Shown here: piece by piece, positions 16,676 to 25,721 of the stretch
Layout: each line of letters opens with the position of its first letter
How positions within the stretch are numbered: the stretch's first letter is position 1
DNA from: Actinopolymorpha cephalotaxi
GTDB taxonomy: Bacteria > Actinomycetota > Actinomycetes > Propionibacteriales > Actinopolymorphaceae
Direction of reading: 5' to 3'
DNA length: 64,000 nucleotides
Assembly: GCF_013408535.1 (NCBI RefSeq)
Contig: NZ_JACBZA010000001.1
Location: 2,006,850 to 2,070,849 of the forward strand
Notes under the pieces: model-generated
What the model saw: the letters and a program-made list of their open reading frames with translations, nothing else
Told to the model about the DNA's origin: nothing
Databases searched by the model: none
Program-made: the position numbers and the translations under genes

Positions 16676-17708
16676 TCCGGCGTCGGACATGGCCGGTGCG
16701 GTCATCGCGATCACCGGTGGGACAGGCTCCTTCGGAGCGACGATGGTCGAGAGACTGCTGTCCCGGGACGTGCGCGCCGTGCACGTCCTGAGCCGTGACG
16801 AGGCCAAGCAGGACGCCATGCGGCGACGCTTCGCCGACCACCGGCTGAAGCTTTTCCTGGGTGATGTACGGGATCCACGAAGTGTCCGGGAAGCGGTGTC
16901 CGGCACCGACTACGTCTTCCACGCCGCGGCCCTCAAGCAGGTGCCCTCGTGCGAGTTCTTCCCGCAGCAGGCGGTGAGCACCAACGTCCTCGGTAGCCGG
17001 AACGTCATCGAGGCCGCCGCGGCCGCCGGAGTGCGGTCGGTGGTCTGCCTCAGTACGGACAAGGCCGTTTACCCGGTCAACGCGATGGGCATGTCCAAAG
17101 CCCTGATGGAGAAGACGGCTCAAGCTTTTGCAAGGAACAACGCCGGATCCGCGACCGTCGTCTCGGTGACCCGGTACGGCAACGTGATGTACTCCCGCGG
17201 CTCGGTCATCCCGTTGTTCGTGGATCAGCTACGGACCGGCCGACCGTTGACGATCACCGAGCCCACGATGACGCGGTTCATGATGACGCTCACGGATTCG
17301 GTGGAGTTGGTGGAACACGCGTTCGTTCACGGTGAGCCCGGCGACCTCTTCGTCCGCAAGGCGTCAGCCTGCACCGTCGAGGTGCTGGCACACGCCCTGG
17401 CGAAGCTGCTCGGCTACGGCGAGCCGGCGATCAAGGTGCTGGGACCTCGCCATGGGGAGAAGCTCCACGAGACCCTGCTCAGCAGGGAGGAGATGGTGCG
17501 TGCCAGTGACCAGGGTGACTACTACCGCGTACCGCTGGACACGCGGTCCCTCGAGTACGAGGTGTACTACGAACAGGGGGCCCTCGAGGCCGCGGTCGTG
17601 GAGGACTACTCCTCGGACAACGCCGACCAGTTGGATGTCGAGCAGGCGATGGCTCTCCTCGCGACCATCCCGGAGATCCGGTCGATGACGGAACGGATGC
17701 CGCTGTGA
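16665..17708 (+). CDS. capE: UDP-N-acetylglucosamine inverting 4,6-dehydratase (CapE-like)
   Basis: 347 residues. NAD-binding motif TGGTGSFG (17-24) and catalytic segment STDKAVYPVNAMGMSK with T131, D132, K133 and the MxxxK pair M141/K145. CapE enzymes have Met in place of the usual SDR Tyr, so this points to CapE and not to a plain epimerase. The product, a 4-keto-6-deoxy-L-arabino sugar, is the substrate of CapF. The ATG at 16665 overlaps the end of the glycosyltransferase gene by 11 bp and follows AGGAG. Confidence 0.87.
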   Translation: MLADPASDMAGAVIAITGGTGSFGATMVERLLSRDVRAVHVLSRDEAKQDAMRRRFADHRLKLFLGDVRDPRSVREAVSGTDYVFHAAALKQVPSCEFFPQQAVSTNVLGSRNVIEAAAAAGVRSVVCLSTDKAVYPVNAMGMSKALMEKTAQAFARNNAGSATVVSVTRYGNVMYSRGSVIPLFVDQLRTGRPLTITEPTMTRFMMTLTDSVELVEHAFVHGEPGDLFVRKASACTVEVLAHALAKLLGYGEPAIKVLGPRHGEKLHETLLSREEMVRASDQGDYYRVPLDTRSLEYEVYYEQGALEAAVVEDYSSDNADQLDVEQAMALLATIPEIRSMTERMPL

Positions 17709-18817
17709 AGGTCGTCGTGACGGGCGGGCACGGATTTCTCGGATGGCACCTGCGGGTACGCCTCCGGGCGCTCACCGACCACCAGGTCGTGGCGATCGGC
17801 CGCGCGGATTTGGACCGGTTGGACACCGAGCTCAAGGACGCCGACGCGCTGATACATCTCGCGGGTGTCAACCGCGGCACCGACGAGGAGGTCGAGCAGG
17901 GAAACGTTGCGCTGGCACAGATGGTCGGCCGGGCGGTCCGCGACAGCGGACAGTTGTCGTGCGTGGTCTTCGCCAACTCCCTCCACGCGGGGGCCGACAC
18001 ACCGTACGGACGGGGGAAGGCCCAGGCCGGAATCCTCCTGGCGGACAGCGCAACGACCCGCGGAGCTCGCTTCGTGGACGTGGTCCTGCCCAATCTTTTC
18101 GGTGAGCACGGCCGTCCGAACTACAACTCCTTCGTGGCGACCTTCGTCCGTGCGGTGGTGGACGAGCGACTCCCGACCATCGACGACCGACCGGTGGAGT
18201 TGCTCCACGTCCAGCGCGCGTCGGCCGACCTCATCGGCGCACTGGAGCCGGGTCCCTCGGAGATGGTCCGGCCGCGAGGTGAGGACACGTCGGTAACCCA
18301 GGTGTGGGAGTTGCTTCGCGGGATGCACCACCTGTACAGGGGTGGTGAGCTGCCGGCGCTGACGACGCAACTCGAGGTTGACTTGTTCAACACGCTTCGC
18401 GCTGCCATGTTTCCCCAGACCTATCCGATGCGGCCGACGTCCCACCGCGACGAGCGGGGAGACCTGGTCGAGTGCGTACGGTCGCACGGCGGCACCGGGC
18501 AGAGTTTCGTGTCCACCAGCATGCCCGGTGTGACGAGAGGTGACCACTTCCACCTGGGGAAGGTCGAGCGGTTCCTCGTCGTTCGCGGACAGGCGATGAT
18601 CAACCTCCGCAGGCTCTTCCACGACGAGGTGATCTCCTTCGCGGTCTCCGCCGATTCTCCCGCGATCGTCGACATGCCGACGATGTGGGCACACAACATC
18701 GTCAACACTGGCGTCGACGAACTCGTCACCTTCTTCTGGACCCACACGATGCACGACCCGCTCGAGCCGGACACCTACGCCGAGCGGGTCCGGCCGCGAG
18801 TCGGGAGCGTGAGGTGA
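17705..18817 (+). CDS. capF: CapF-like reductase (SDR + cupin), UDP-FucNAc pathway
   Basis: 370 residues. The N-terminal extended SDR has GGHGFLG (7-13) and Y101-x3-K105 (YGRGK). The C-terminal ~120 residues form a cupin with GDHFHLGKVERFLVV. CapF is a two-step enzyme: the cupin epimerises C3 and the SDR reduces C4 of the CapE product. Length and order match the Staphylococcus enzyme. The GTG overlaps the capE stop by 4 nt. The third enzyme, a CapG-like 2-epimerase, is at 22983, not in this run of genes. Confidence 0.86.
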   Translation: MKVVVTGGHGFLGWHLRVRLRALTDHQVVAIGRADLDRLDTELKDADALIHLAGVNRGTDEEVEQGNVALAQMVGRAVRDSGQLSCVVFANSLHAGADTPYGRGKAQAGILLADSATTRGARFVDVVLPNLFGEHGRPNYNSFVATFVRAVVDERLPTIDDRPVELLHVQRASADLIGALEPGPSEMVRPRGEDTSVTQVWELLRGMHHLYRGGELPALTTQLEVDLFNTLRAAMFPQTYPMRPTSHRDERGDLVECVRSHGGTGQSFVSTSMPGVTRGDHFHLGKVERFLVVRGQAMINLRRLFHDEVISFAVSADSPAIVDMPTMWAHNIVNTGVDELVTFFWTHTMHDPLEPDTYAERVRPRVGSVR

Positions 18818-19458
18818 GCCACCCCGGGGTTCGGAAGCACGAGGCGATCTACCCGGCCGTGCACGTCCTGCGGTCAGAAGATGTGGCCGCGGCGGCCAGT
18901 CTGCACGCTCGGTCGTTCGCGCGATTCTTCCTGACCAGTCTGGGTGAACGGTTCCTTCGGGAGTTCTACCGCGCTTTCGTGGAGGACCCCGCGGCGGTGA
19001 CGGTCGTAGCTCGAGACCCTGCCGGCGGGCTCGTCGGGGTCGTGGTCGGAACTGTCGTACCCGATCAGTTCTTCCGTCGCATGCTGTGCAGGCAACTCGG
19101 CCCCCTGATGGTGGCCAGTCTGTTGGCAGGGTTCCGGCATCCGAGGGCGGTGGTGAGGCTGCTCCGTGGGCTGGGTTATCGAGGTGGTGTCCCGATCAGG
19201 GCGCGCGGAGCGCTGCTGAGTTCCATCTGTGTTGATCCTGTCGTGGAGGCTTCCGGCGTTGGTCGCCGACTGCTGGAGGCCTGGTGGTCTGCCGTACAGG
19301 CCCGTGGTGTCACCGACGCCTACCTGACCACCGACGCCGAAGGGAACAACCGGGTCAACCGTTTCTACCAACGGGCCGGCTGGAATTTGCTCGGCAGCTA
19401 TCGCGTGGCCGGAGGGCGCCGGATGAACTGCTACGGGATCTCGGCGCCGCCAGGGTGA
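18814..19458 (+). CDS. GNAT N-acetyltransferase
   Basis: 214 residues. Acetyl-CoA motif A is ICVDPVVEASGVGRRLLEAWW (split here at Val/Glu), followed by NRVNRFYQRAGW, the GNAT motif B end. The N-terminus LHARSFARFFLTSLGERFLR resembles acetyltransferases of sugar-locus type. The GTG overlaps the capF stop by 4 nt. With the WbpM-like dehydratase and the aminotransferase that follow, it may acetylate a 4-amino group of a UDP-trideoxy sugar, the PglD step by another fold. Acetylation of another sugar cannot be excluded. Confidence 0.8.
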   Translation: MSHPGVRKHEAIYPAVHVLRSEDVAAAASLHARSFARFFLTSLGERFLREFYRAFVEDPAAVTVVARDPAGGLVGVVVGTVVPDQFFRRMLCRQLGPLMVASLLAGFRHPRAVVRLLRGLGYRGGVPIRARGALLSSICVDPVVEASGVGRRLLEAWWSAVQARGVTDAYLTTDAEGNNRVNRFYQRAGWNLLGSYRVAGGRRMNCYGISAPPG

Positions 19459-19651
19459 GAATTCCCTTTCCGAACGCGGTTCTGCCAGGAGACGTGCTCA
19501 CATTCTTTGCCGTGCAATTAGTAGCCGGATTGGGATCTTCTCAGATCGTCCGGTCTGGCGGCCTGGCTCATGTTCATCGGCTTAACTGGCCACGGAGGGT
19601 CGTGTCCCATGAGGAGCTCACTATGACGCGGCCGGATACGGGGGTATCAGG

Positions 19652-21493
19652 GTGAAGCGTGGGCTGAGGACTCTTGCCCGGCGGCCGGTTGTACTGGTCG
19701 GCCTGGACGGTGCTGCCTGGTTGCTTTCGATGGTCACGTTCGCCGCTCTTCGAATGGACGTCGCCAGTGGTCCTGTCCCGTGGGGCGGCGTGATCACTCT
19801 CGGGCTGGCGGCGACCGTATTGCACGCCGGCTTCGGCTGGGTGGTGCGCCTGCACCAGGGACGCGCGACGATGGGCAGCTTCGAGGAGATGCTGCTGCTC
19901 GGAGGCGTGACCGGATCTGTCGGGATCGTCATCGTGATCGCCAACACGGTCGCCGCCCAACCGCTCGTTCCGAGGTCGGTTCCGGTCGCGGCCTCCTTCA
20001 TGACCTTTGCCCTGGTGGCCTGGTGGCGTGCCGGGTGGCGGCGGATACGGGAGTTCGGAGGCCGGAACCACGCCGACACCAGGAGCACGCCTGTGCTCAT
20101 CTTCGGAGCTGGGGACGGTGGGCGCCAGCTGGTGGACTCGATGATGCGAGACCCTCAGCGGACCTGGCGACCGGTCGGCCTGTTGGACGATGATCCGCAC
20201 AAGCGGTACCGGCGGCTGCGCGGCGTGCCGGTGATGGGTACCTTCGACGACTGCGCCGACGTGGTCGCACAGACGGGTTGTCGCACCCTGGTCGTGGCGA
20301 TCCCCAGTGCTGGGGCGCAACTGATGCGCACCGTCGAGAGTCGCGCGGCGGCTCTCGACATGGACCTCAAGGTGCTGCCCGGTGTGGGAGAGCTGCTCAA
20401 CGGCCAGGTCGCGGTCTCGGACCTGCGCAGTCTGGAGGTGGGCGATCTGCTCGGCCGGCACCAGATCGACACCGACGTCGGCGCGGTCGCGGGCTACCTC
20501 ACCGGCCGGAGGGTTCTGGTGACAGGGGCCGGCGGTTCGATCGGGTCGGAGCTGTGCAGACAGATCCACCGTTACGCTCCCGCCCAGCTGATCATGCTGG
20601 ACCGTGACGAGTCCGCCCTGCACACCGTCCAGCTGTCGATCCAGGGCCGGGCGATGCTGGACACCCCGGACGTCGTTCTGGCCGACATCAGGGACACTCA
20701 ACAGATCCTCGACATCCTGGAGAAGCGACGTCCCGATGTGGTGTTCCACGCCGCGGCGCTCAAACACCTACCCATGTTGGAGCAGTACCCCGCCGAGGCG
20801 GTCAAGACGAACGTTTGGGGCACGATCGCGGTCCTCGACGCGGCCAAGGCCGCCGGTGTACGTCGTTTCGTCAACATCTCGACCGACAAGGCTGCGAACC
20901 CGGTCAGCGTGCTCGGCTACTCGAAACGAATCGCCGAAGGCCTCACGGCGGCGGCCGCAATGGACACAGGTGAGACCTTTCTCAGTGTCCGGTTCGGCAA
21001 CGTGCTGGGGAGCAGGGGGTCCGTGCTCACCGCGTTCACCGCCCAGATCGAGGCCGGCGGTCCGGTGACAGTGACCGACCCGGAGGCCACACGTTATTTC
21101 ATGACCGTCCAGGAAGCCGTGCAACTGGTGATTCAAGCGGCCGCGATCGGTGAGGCGGGCGAAGCGCTCGTCCTCGACATGGGCGCGCCGGTCCGTATCG
21201 ACGATGTCGCCCGGCGGCTGATCGAGATGTCCGGTCGGCAAATCGAGGTCGTCTACACGGGGCTGCGACAGGGTGAGAAGGTGCACGAGGAGTTGCTCGG
21301 CACCGGCGAGCCGGATCGCCGGCCCGTTCATCCGCTGGTCTCACACATCGCGGTGCCGGCGGTAGAGCCGGCAACCGTCCAGGCCATCGACCTGTGGAGT
21401 GGTCCCGGGCAGGTGGTGGAGACGCTGCGGGAAACCTGCGAGAAGATGGGTGCGGGCGTGAGCACGCGATCCATGCCGTCGGCCGGCCGGTAA
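19652..21493 (+). CDS. membrane-bound UDP-sugar 4,6-dehydratase (WbpM/PglF/CapD-like)
   Basis: 613 residues. About four N-terminal membrane helices (~10-130), a first Rossmann fold with IFGAGDGGRQL, then the catalytic SDR with VTGAGGSIGSEL and STDKAANPVSVLGYSK. Full-length proteins of this type convert UDP-GlcNAc to the UDP-4-keto-6-deoxy sugar (retaining, PglF/WbpM). The next step would be the aminotransferase at 21525. GTG start. The 193-bp gap upstream holds the dyad GATCT-TCTC-AGATC (about 19537-19550) but no clear promoter. Confidence 0.88.
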   Translation: MKRGLRTLARRPVVLVGLDGAAWLLSMVTFAALRMDVASGPVPWGGVITLGLAATVLHAGFGWVVRLHQGRATMGSFEEMLLLGGVTGSVGIVIVIANTVAAQPLVPRSVPVAASFMTFALVAWWRAGWRRIREFGGRNHADTRSTPVLIFGAGDGGRQLVDSMMRDPQRTWRPVGLLDDDPHKRYRRLRGVPVMGTFDDCADVVAQTGCRTLVVAIPSAGAQLMRTVESRAAALDMDLKVLPGVGELLNGQVAVSDLRSLEVGDLLGRHQIDTDVGAVAGYLTGRRVLVTGAGGSIGSELCRQIHRYAPAQLIMLDRDESALHTVQLSIQGRAMLDTPDVVLADIRDTQQILDILEKRRPDVVFHAAALKHLPMLEQYPAEAVKTNVWGTIAVLDAAKAAGVRRFVNISTDKAANPVSVLGYSKRIAEGLTAAAAMDTGETFLSVRFGNVLGSRGSVLTAFTAQIEAGGPVTVTDPEATRYFMTVQEAVQLVIQAAAIGEAGEALVLDMGAPVRIDDVARRLIEMSGRQIEVVYTGLRQGEKVHEELLGTGEPDRRPVHPLVSHIAVPAVEPATVQAIDLWSGPGQVVETLRETCEKMGAGVSTRSMPSAGR

Positions 21494-21524
21494 GCACTGA
21501 GAGTGGATCGGGTCCGCCTCCGGA

Positions 21525-22679
21525 TCACCGAAGAACGTCGTGGGTCGTCTCGATCACCCGGTCGACGTCCTCGTCGGTCATTCCGGAGTACAGCGGGATG
21601 CTCACCACCCGGTCGAATTCGCTGCTGGCGACCGGGAACATCTCGTCCCGAAGGCCGTACTCTTCTCGCCAGTACGAGTGCATGTGCAGCGGAATGAAAT
21701 GGACGCTGCAGCACACGCCGCGCCGTGACATTTCCGCGATGAACTCGTTTCGGCCGACCTCGGCGCCGTCCCACAGCCGGACGACGAACAGGTGCCATGA
21801 ATGAACGTCGGTGGGCGGGGCCTCCTGCGGCAGATCGAGCGGAAGATCGGCGAAGGCGGTCCGGTAACGCCCGGCGATCTGCTCACGTCGCAGGTGCATC
21901 TTCTCCGCCCGGTCGAGTTGCACCAGCCCGATCGCGGCGGCGGTGTCGGTCAGGTTGTACTTGTATCCCGCCGCCGCGATGTTGTAGCGCCAGGCGGGAC
22001 GGTCGCTGCGGTATCTGTCGAAAGCGTTGCGGTCGATGCCGTGCAACCTGGTCATCCGAACGCGGTTCGCCAGGCCGGCGTCTCGGGTGACCAGCATTCC
22101 ACCCTCGCCCGTCGTGATCGTCTTCGTGGCGTAGAAACTGAAGACGGTCGCCGTGCTGTGCCCGGCGCCGACGGGTACGCCCTCACTCGCACTGGGAAAC
22201 GCGTGTGCCGCGTCCTCGACGACCTGCAGGTGATGCCGGACGGCGAACTCGTGAAGCCGTGACGGTGGCACCGCCCTACCCGCGAAGTGGACCGGGAGGA
22301 CGGCTCGCGTGTTTCGGGTGACCTTGCGCTCGGCGTCGGCCAGATCGATGTTGAGGGTCACCGGGTCGCTGTCGACGAACACGGGCCTGGCACCCAGGTG
22401 GACGACTATCTCGGCAGTCGCGGTGAACGTCCACGTCGGAACGAGAACCTCGTCGCCGGGACCGATCCCGAGAGCCTCCAGCGCCAGGTGCAGCCCGGCG
22501 GTGGCGGAGTTGAGTGCGATCGCCTGCACACCGTCGCCACAGAGGGCGGCGAACCGGCGCTCGAACTCCTCGACCCTGGGGCCACTGGACAACCAGCCGG
22601 ACCGCAGCGCGTCCGAGACCGCCTGGATCTCCTCCTCGCCTATGTCCGGTAGCGCGAAGGGGAGAGTGTGATCGGCCAT
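21525..22679 (-). CDS. DegT/DnrJ/EryC1-type PLP sugar aminotransferase, copy 1
   Basis: 384 residues. Aspartate-aminotransferase fold with PTWTFTATAE, VVEDAAHAFP (PLP-binding Asp) and SFYATKTITTGEGG, where K186 forms the Schiff base. It probably aminates C4 of the keto sugar made by the dehydratase at 19652, as PglE does. An upstream GTG at 22691 is in frame, but the run of G before the ATG at 22679 serves as a ribosome site. Convergent with the dehydratase gene, so not in one transcript. Confidence 0.87.
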   Translation of the reverse strand: MADHTLPFALPDIGEEEIQAVSDALRSGWLSSGPRVEEFERRFAALCGDGVQAIALNSATAGLHLALEALGIGPGDEVLVPTWTFTATAEIVVHLGARPVFVDSDPVTLNIDLADAERKVTRNTRAVLPVHFAGRAVPPSRLHEFAVRHHLQVVEDAAHAFPSASEGVPVGAGHSTATVFSFYATKTITTGEGGMLVTRDAGLANRVRMTRLHGIDRNAFDRYRSDRPAWRYNIAAAGYKYNLTDTAAAIGLVQLDRAEKMHLRREQIAGRYRTAFADLPLDLPQEAPPTDVHSWHLFVVRLWDGAEVGRNEFIAEMSRRGVCCSVHFIPLHMHSYWREEYGLRDEMFPVASSEFDRVVSIPLYSGMTDEDVDRVIETTHDVLR

Positions 22680-22982
22680 GCCAGCCCCCACGATGCGTTG
22701 TGAGCGAATACGGTGAAGAGGTTACGGTCCATATATTCGGTACGGTTCCCCTTCAGGAATACGGATATCTCCCTGGGCGGCGGGAAGTTGTCCGAAGTTC
22801 GCTCTTTTCCTTTCGGTCTGCCCGGCCGAACTCGTTAAGAAGTTTTCACTTGGGCGGTGCTGTCGGGCACCGCCCGGTAGGAATGGTCGCGATGTCCGTA
22901 ATATGGAGCAGGCACCGGCTGGACGTGCAGAAGTTCGACCACATTCGGAGCCGTCAGCCGCGCGGCGGGTAAGGAGTTGCAC
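22680..22982. other. divergent intergenic region, AT-richer
   Basis: Lies between the divergent aminotransferase and CapG-like genes. It is clearly richer in A+T than the coding DNA, notably around 22730-22760, so it should hold promoters for both. I see no hexamer pair good enough to mark, and no gene. Confidence 0.4.
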
Positions 22983-24125
22983 GTGAAGGTCATGACGGTT
23001 GTGGGAACGCGACCTGAGATCATTCGACTTTCCCGGGTCATTCCTCACCTGGACTCAACGGTAGGTCACGTTCTCGTCCACACCGGTCAGAACTACGCCT
23101 ACACACTGTCCGACATTTTCTTCGACGAGCTCCGACTGCGACGCCCGGACCACTATCTCGGGGTCGACACCTCCACGCTGGGGCGGATGCTGGGTGACAC
23201 CCTGATCAAGGTGGAGGAGATCCTCGTGGCCGAGCGGCCCGACGCCCTGTTGGTGCTCGGTGACACCAACAGTTCGATCGCGGCGCTCATGGCGAAGCGA
23301 CTGCGTATACCTGTCTTCCACATGGAGGCCGGAAACCGCTGCTTCGACGAGAACGTGCCGGAGGAGACCAACCGTCGGCTCATCGACCACATCGCCGATT
23401 TCAATCTGGTCTACACCGAGCACGCGAGGCGCAACCTCCTCGCCGAGGGCATCCAGCCCCGACGTGTCCTCCTCACGGGTTCCCCCATGAAGGAAGTCCT
23501 CGACCACTACCGTCCTCAGGTCGAGGTGTCCACAGTGCTCGATCGCCTGTCCGTGACAAGCGGTGAGTTCTTCGTGGTGAGCGCCCACCGCGAGGAGAAC
23601 GTCGACAACCCGCAGCGGCTGCGGAGACTCCTGGAGTGCATCACCAACCTTCGTGACCGATGGGCGCTTCCAGTGATCGTGTCCACTCACCCGCGGACGA
23701 GGAAGCGGATGGAGGCGCTCGAGGGCTGGTCGTCACCGGACCGGGTCAACTTCTGCGAACCCTTCGGCTTCTTCGACTACGTCAAACTGCAGTTGGCTGC
23801 GTTCTGCGTCGTGTCGGACTCCGGAACGATCTCTGAGGAGGCGTCGATCCTGGGGTTCCCCGCGGTCACCCTGCGCACCTCGGTGGAAAGGCCCGAGGCG
23901 CTGGACGCCGGCGCCGTCGTGACGGCGGGGCTCGACGTGAGCACAGTGGTGGCTGCCGTGGAGTTGGTGACGTCGGGATCGCGGAACGACGCGCCGAGTA
24001 TCGCCCCGCCGGAGTACCTCGTCGCCGACTGTTCGCGGCGAACGGTCCGCTTCATCCTCGGTACGACCCACGCCTACCGGGAGATCACCGGTATCCGGGA
24101 TGGAGCCGGTGACCATCTCCGGTAG
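22983..24125 (+). CDS. capG: UDP-N-acetylglucosamine 2-epimerase family (CapG-like)
   Basis: 380 residues. GT-B-like epimerase fold with VVGTRPEIIRLSRV at the start, GDTNSSIAALMAKRL, HMEAGNRCFDENVPEETNRR, VSAHREENVDN and VSDSGTISEEASILGFP. The RCFDENVPEETNR form is that of CapG/FnlC, which epimerise C2 to give UDP-L-FucNAc, and not of WecB (GLRTY...). It would complete the CapE-CapF pathway 4 kb upstream. GTG start with AAGGAG at 22971-22976; a TTG at 22977 is unlikely. Confidence 0.86.
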   Translation: MKVMTVVGTRPEIIRLSRVIPHLDSTVGHVLVHTGQNYAYTLSDIFFDELRLRRPDHYLGVDTSTLGRMLGDTLIKVEEILVAERPDALLVLGDTNSSIAALMAKRLRIPVFHMEAGNRCFDENVPEETNRRLIDHIADFNLVYTEHARRNLLAEGIQPRRVLLTGSPMKEVLDHYRPQVEVSTVLDRLSVTSGEFFVVSAHREENVDNPQRLRRLLECITNLRDRWALPVIVSTHPRTRKRMEALEGWSSPDRVNFCEPFGFFDYVKLQLAAFCVVSDSGTISEEASILGFPAVTLRTSVERPEALDAGAVVTAGLDVSTVVAAVELVTSGSRNDAPSIAPPEYLVADCSRRTVRFILGTTHAYREITGIRDGAGDHLR

Positions 24126-24162
24126 CCGATGAGTCTCGCGGCGTTGCGTTGGCGGCGATCCG

Positions 24163-25620
24163 CTACTTCTCGTCGGGGCGGCGGCCTCCGACAGCGTCGA
24201 GGGTGCGGTCCGCGGGTGTGGGTACCTTCGCGTCGGGGGAGGTGGACCGACTCGTGCTCTTCTTGGGAGTCCGGCTGCTGTAGCTGTAGCTGTAGCCGTA
24301 CGATCCGGCGTTGTCCCGCTGTGGGCACCGGTTGAGCACTGTGCCGACCAGGCGGGCATGGACGGAGTCGAGGCGTTCGACCGAGCTGCGTACCTGATCG
24401 CGGGTGGTCCTCCCGAACCTCACGACCAGCAACGCGCCGTGGGCCTGCGCGGCGAGGAGCGCACCATCGGTCACCGGGAGCAGCGGGGGAGCGTCGATGA
24501 GGACGACGTCGAAGCTGCGCCGCAGCTCCTCGATCACACCGGCCATCGCCTTCGACTGGAGCAGTTCGGCCGGGTCGGGTGGAACCTCACCGCTGGTGAG
24601 GACGGACAGCCCTGGCGTTCCCCACTCCTGCAGCGCGTTGGTCAGTGCGACGCGGCCGATGAGGACGGTAGTCAGGCCGACGGCGGGTTCGAGTCCGAGG
24701 TATTCAGCGACCCTGGGCCGGCGCAGGTCGCCCTCGACCAGGGCCACCCGGCTGCCTGCCTGTGCCAGAGCGATGGCCAGGTTGCAGGAGGTCGAGGTCT
24801 TACCTTCATCAGGGACCGAGCTGGTGATGACGAAGACCTTGCTCGGTTGGTCGACGTTGGTGAACTGCAGGTTGGTTCGGAGCACGCGGAACGCCTCGAC
24901 CCGCGGCGCACCCGCGGAGAGGTCGGTGATGATAGGTAGCTTGCCGGCGGCGGGGTCGAACGGCATCGAGGACAGGTTGGGCGCACCTACGAGTTGGTTC
25001 AGGTCGTCCGCACGGCGAATCGAGGTGTCGAGACTGTCGCGCAGTGCCGCCGCGCCGATGCCGAGTAGAAGCCCGAGGACGGCGCCGATGCCGAGGTTGC
25101 GGATCGGCGTCGGCTCCACTGGGCTCCTCGGGGTCTCGGGCGTACCCAGGACGCTCGCTTTGATCGGTGGCTGCTTCTTGCCCGGTGGTGTCTCCAGTCG
25201 CTGTACGAACGAGGTGAACTCGGTGGCCACCGCCGTCGCGAGGCGTTGTGCCCGCCGCGGGTCGGCGTCGAGGACCGTGATCCGGAGGATGATGGTGTTC
25301 GACGCCACGTCGGCCCTGATCTGCCCGCTCAGGGCGGACGGGCTCTCGTCGAGGTCGAGTCGGTCGACCACCCGCCGGGCGATCTCGGGTCCGGTCACTA
25401 TGTCCGCGTAAGACGCCACCCGCTGCTCGGAGAGCAGGCTGCCCTGGTAGGCATCGACAGTGTCGCCGGACTGTGCGGAGACGAACATCCGGACGGTCGA
25501 GGCGTACTTCGGCGTCATCTGCATCGTTGCGGCGGCGGAGGCGGCGATCGCCAGCAGCATGACGGTGACGATCAGACGCCACCGGCGTCGTAGGATCCTG
25601 AGGTAGTCGCGAAGCTCCAC
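24163..25620 (-). CDS. polysaccharide copolymerase / tyrosine autokinase (Wzz + BY-kinase), copy 2
   Basis: 485 residues, clearly paralogous to copy 1 along its whole length. Walker A is SSVPDEGKTST (267-277), Walker A' LVEGDLRRP (294-302) and Walker B VVLIDAPP. Walker A' normally reads DxD; here the first Asp is Glu296, which may alter Mg2+/ATP handling. The C-terminal tail SYGYSYSYSS again holds hexamer-coded tyrosines, followed by a Lys/Ser-rich end. Two copies in one locus suggest separate assembly lines or hetero-oligomers. GTG start after CAGGAG. It is followed by 37 bp before the convergent CapG-like gene. Confidence 0.92.
   Translation of the reverse strand: MELRDYLRILRRRWRLIVTVMLLAIAASAAATMQMTPKYASTVRMFVSAQSGDTVDAYQGSLLSEQRVASYADIVTGPEIARRVVDRLDLDESPSALSGQIRADVASNTIILRITVLDADPRRAQRLATAVATEFTSFVQRLETPPGKKQPPIKASVLGTPETPRSPVEPTPIRNLGIGAVLGLLLGIGAAALRDSLDTSIRRADDLNQLVGAPNLSSMPFDPAAGKLPIITDLSAGAPRVEAFRVLRTNLQFTNVDQPSKVFVITSSVPDEGKTSTSCNLAIALAQAGSRVALVEGDLRRPRVAEYLGLEPAVGLTTVLIGRVALTNALQEWGTPGLSVLTSGEVPPDPAELLQSKAMAGVIEELRRSFDVVLIDAPPLLPVTDGALLAAQAHGALLVVRFGRTTRDQVRSSVERLDSVHARLVGTVLNRCPQRDNAGSYGYSYSYSSRTPKKSTSRSTSPDAKVPTPADRTLDAVGGRRPDEK
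24281..24298. repeat. hexanucleotide repeat coding the kinase tyrosine tail, copy 2
   Basis: Three units of TAGCTG type encode alternating Tyr and Ser/Gly, the same structure as at 13811 in the paralogous gene. Confidence 0.55.
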
Positions 25621-25721
25621 GAAGACAGTCCGTTCTCCTGTAGCGGGTGGTGCTGGTCTCTACTCACGGCGCCTGAGGGGCGGCGGGCTGGTCGCACGCC
25701 CGAAGTGTTGCCAGGCGGGTA

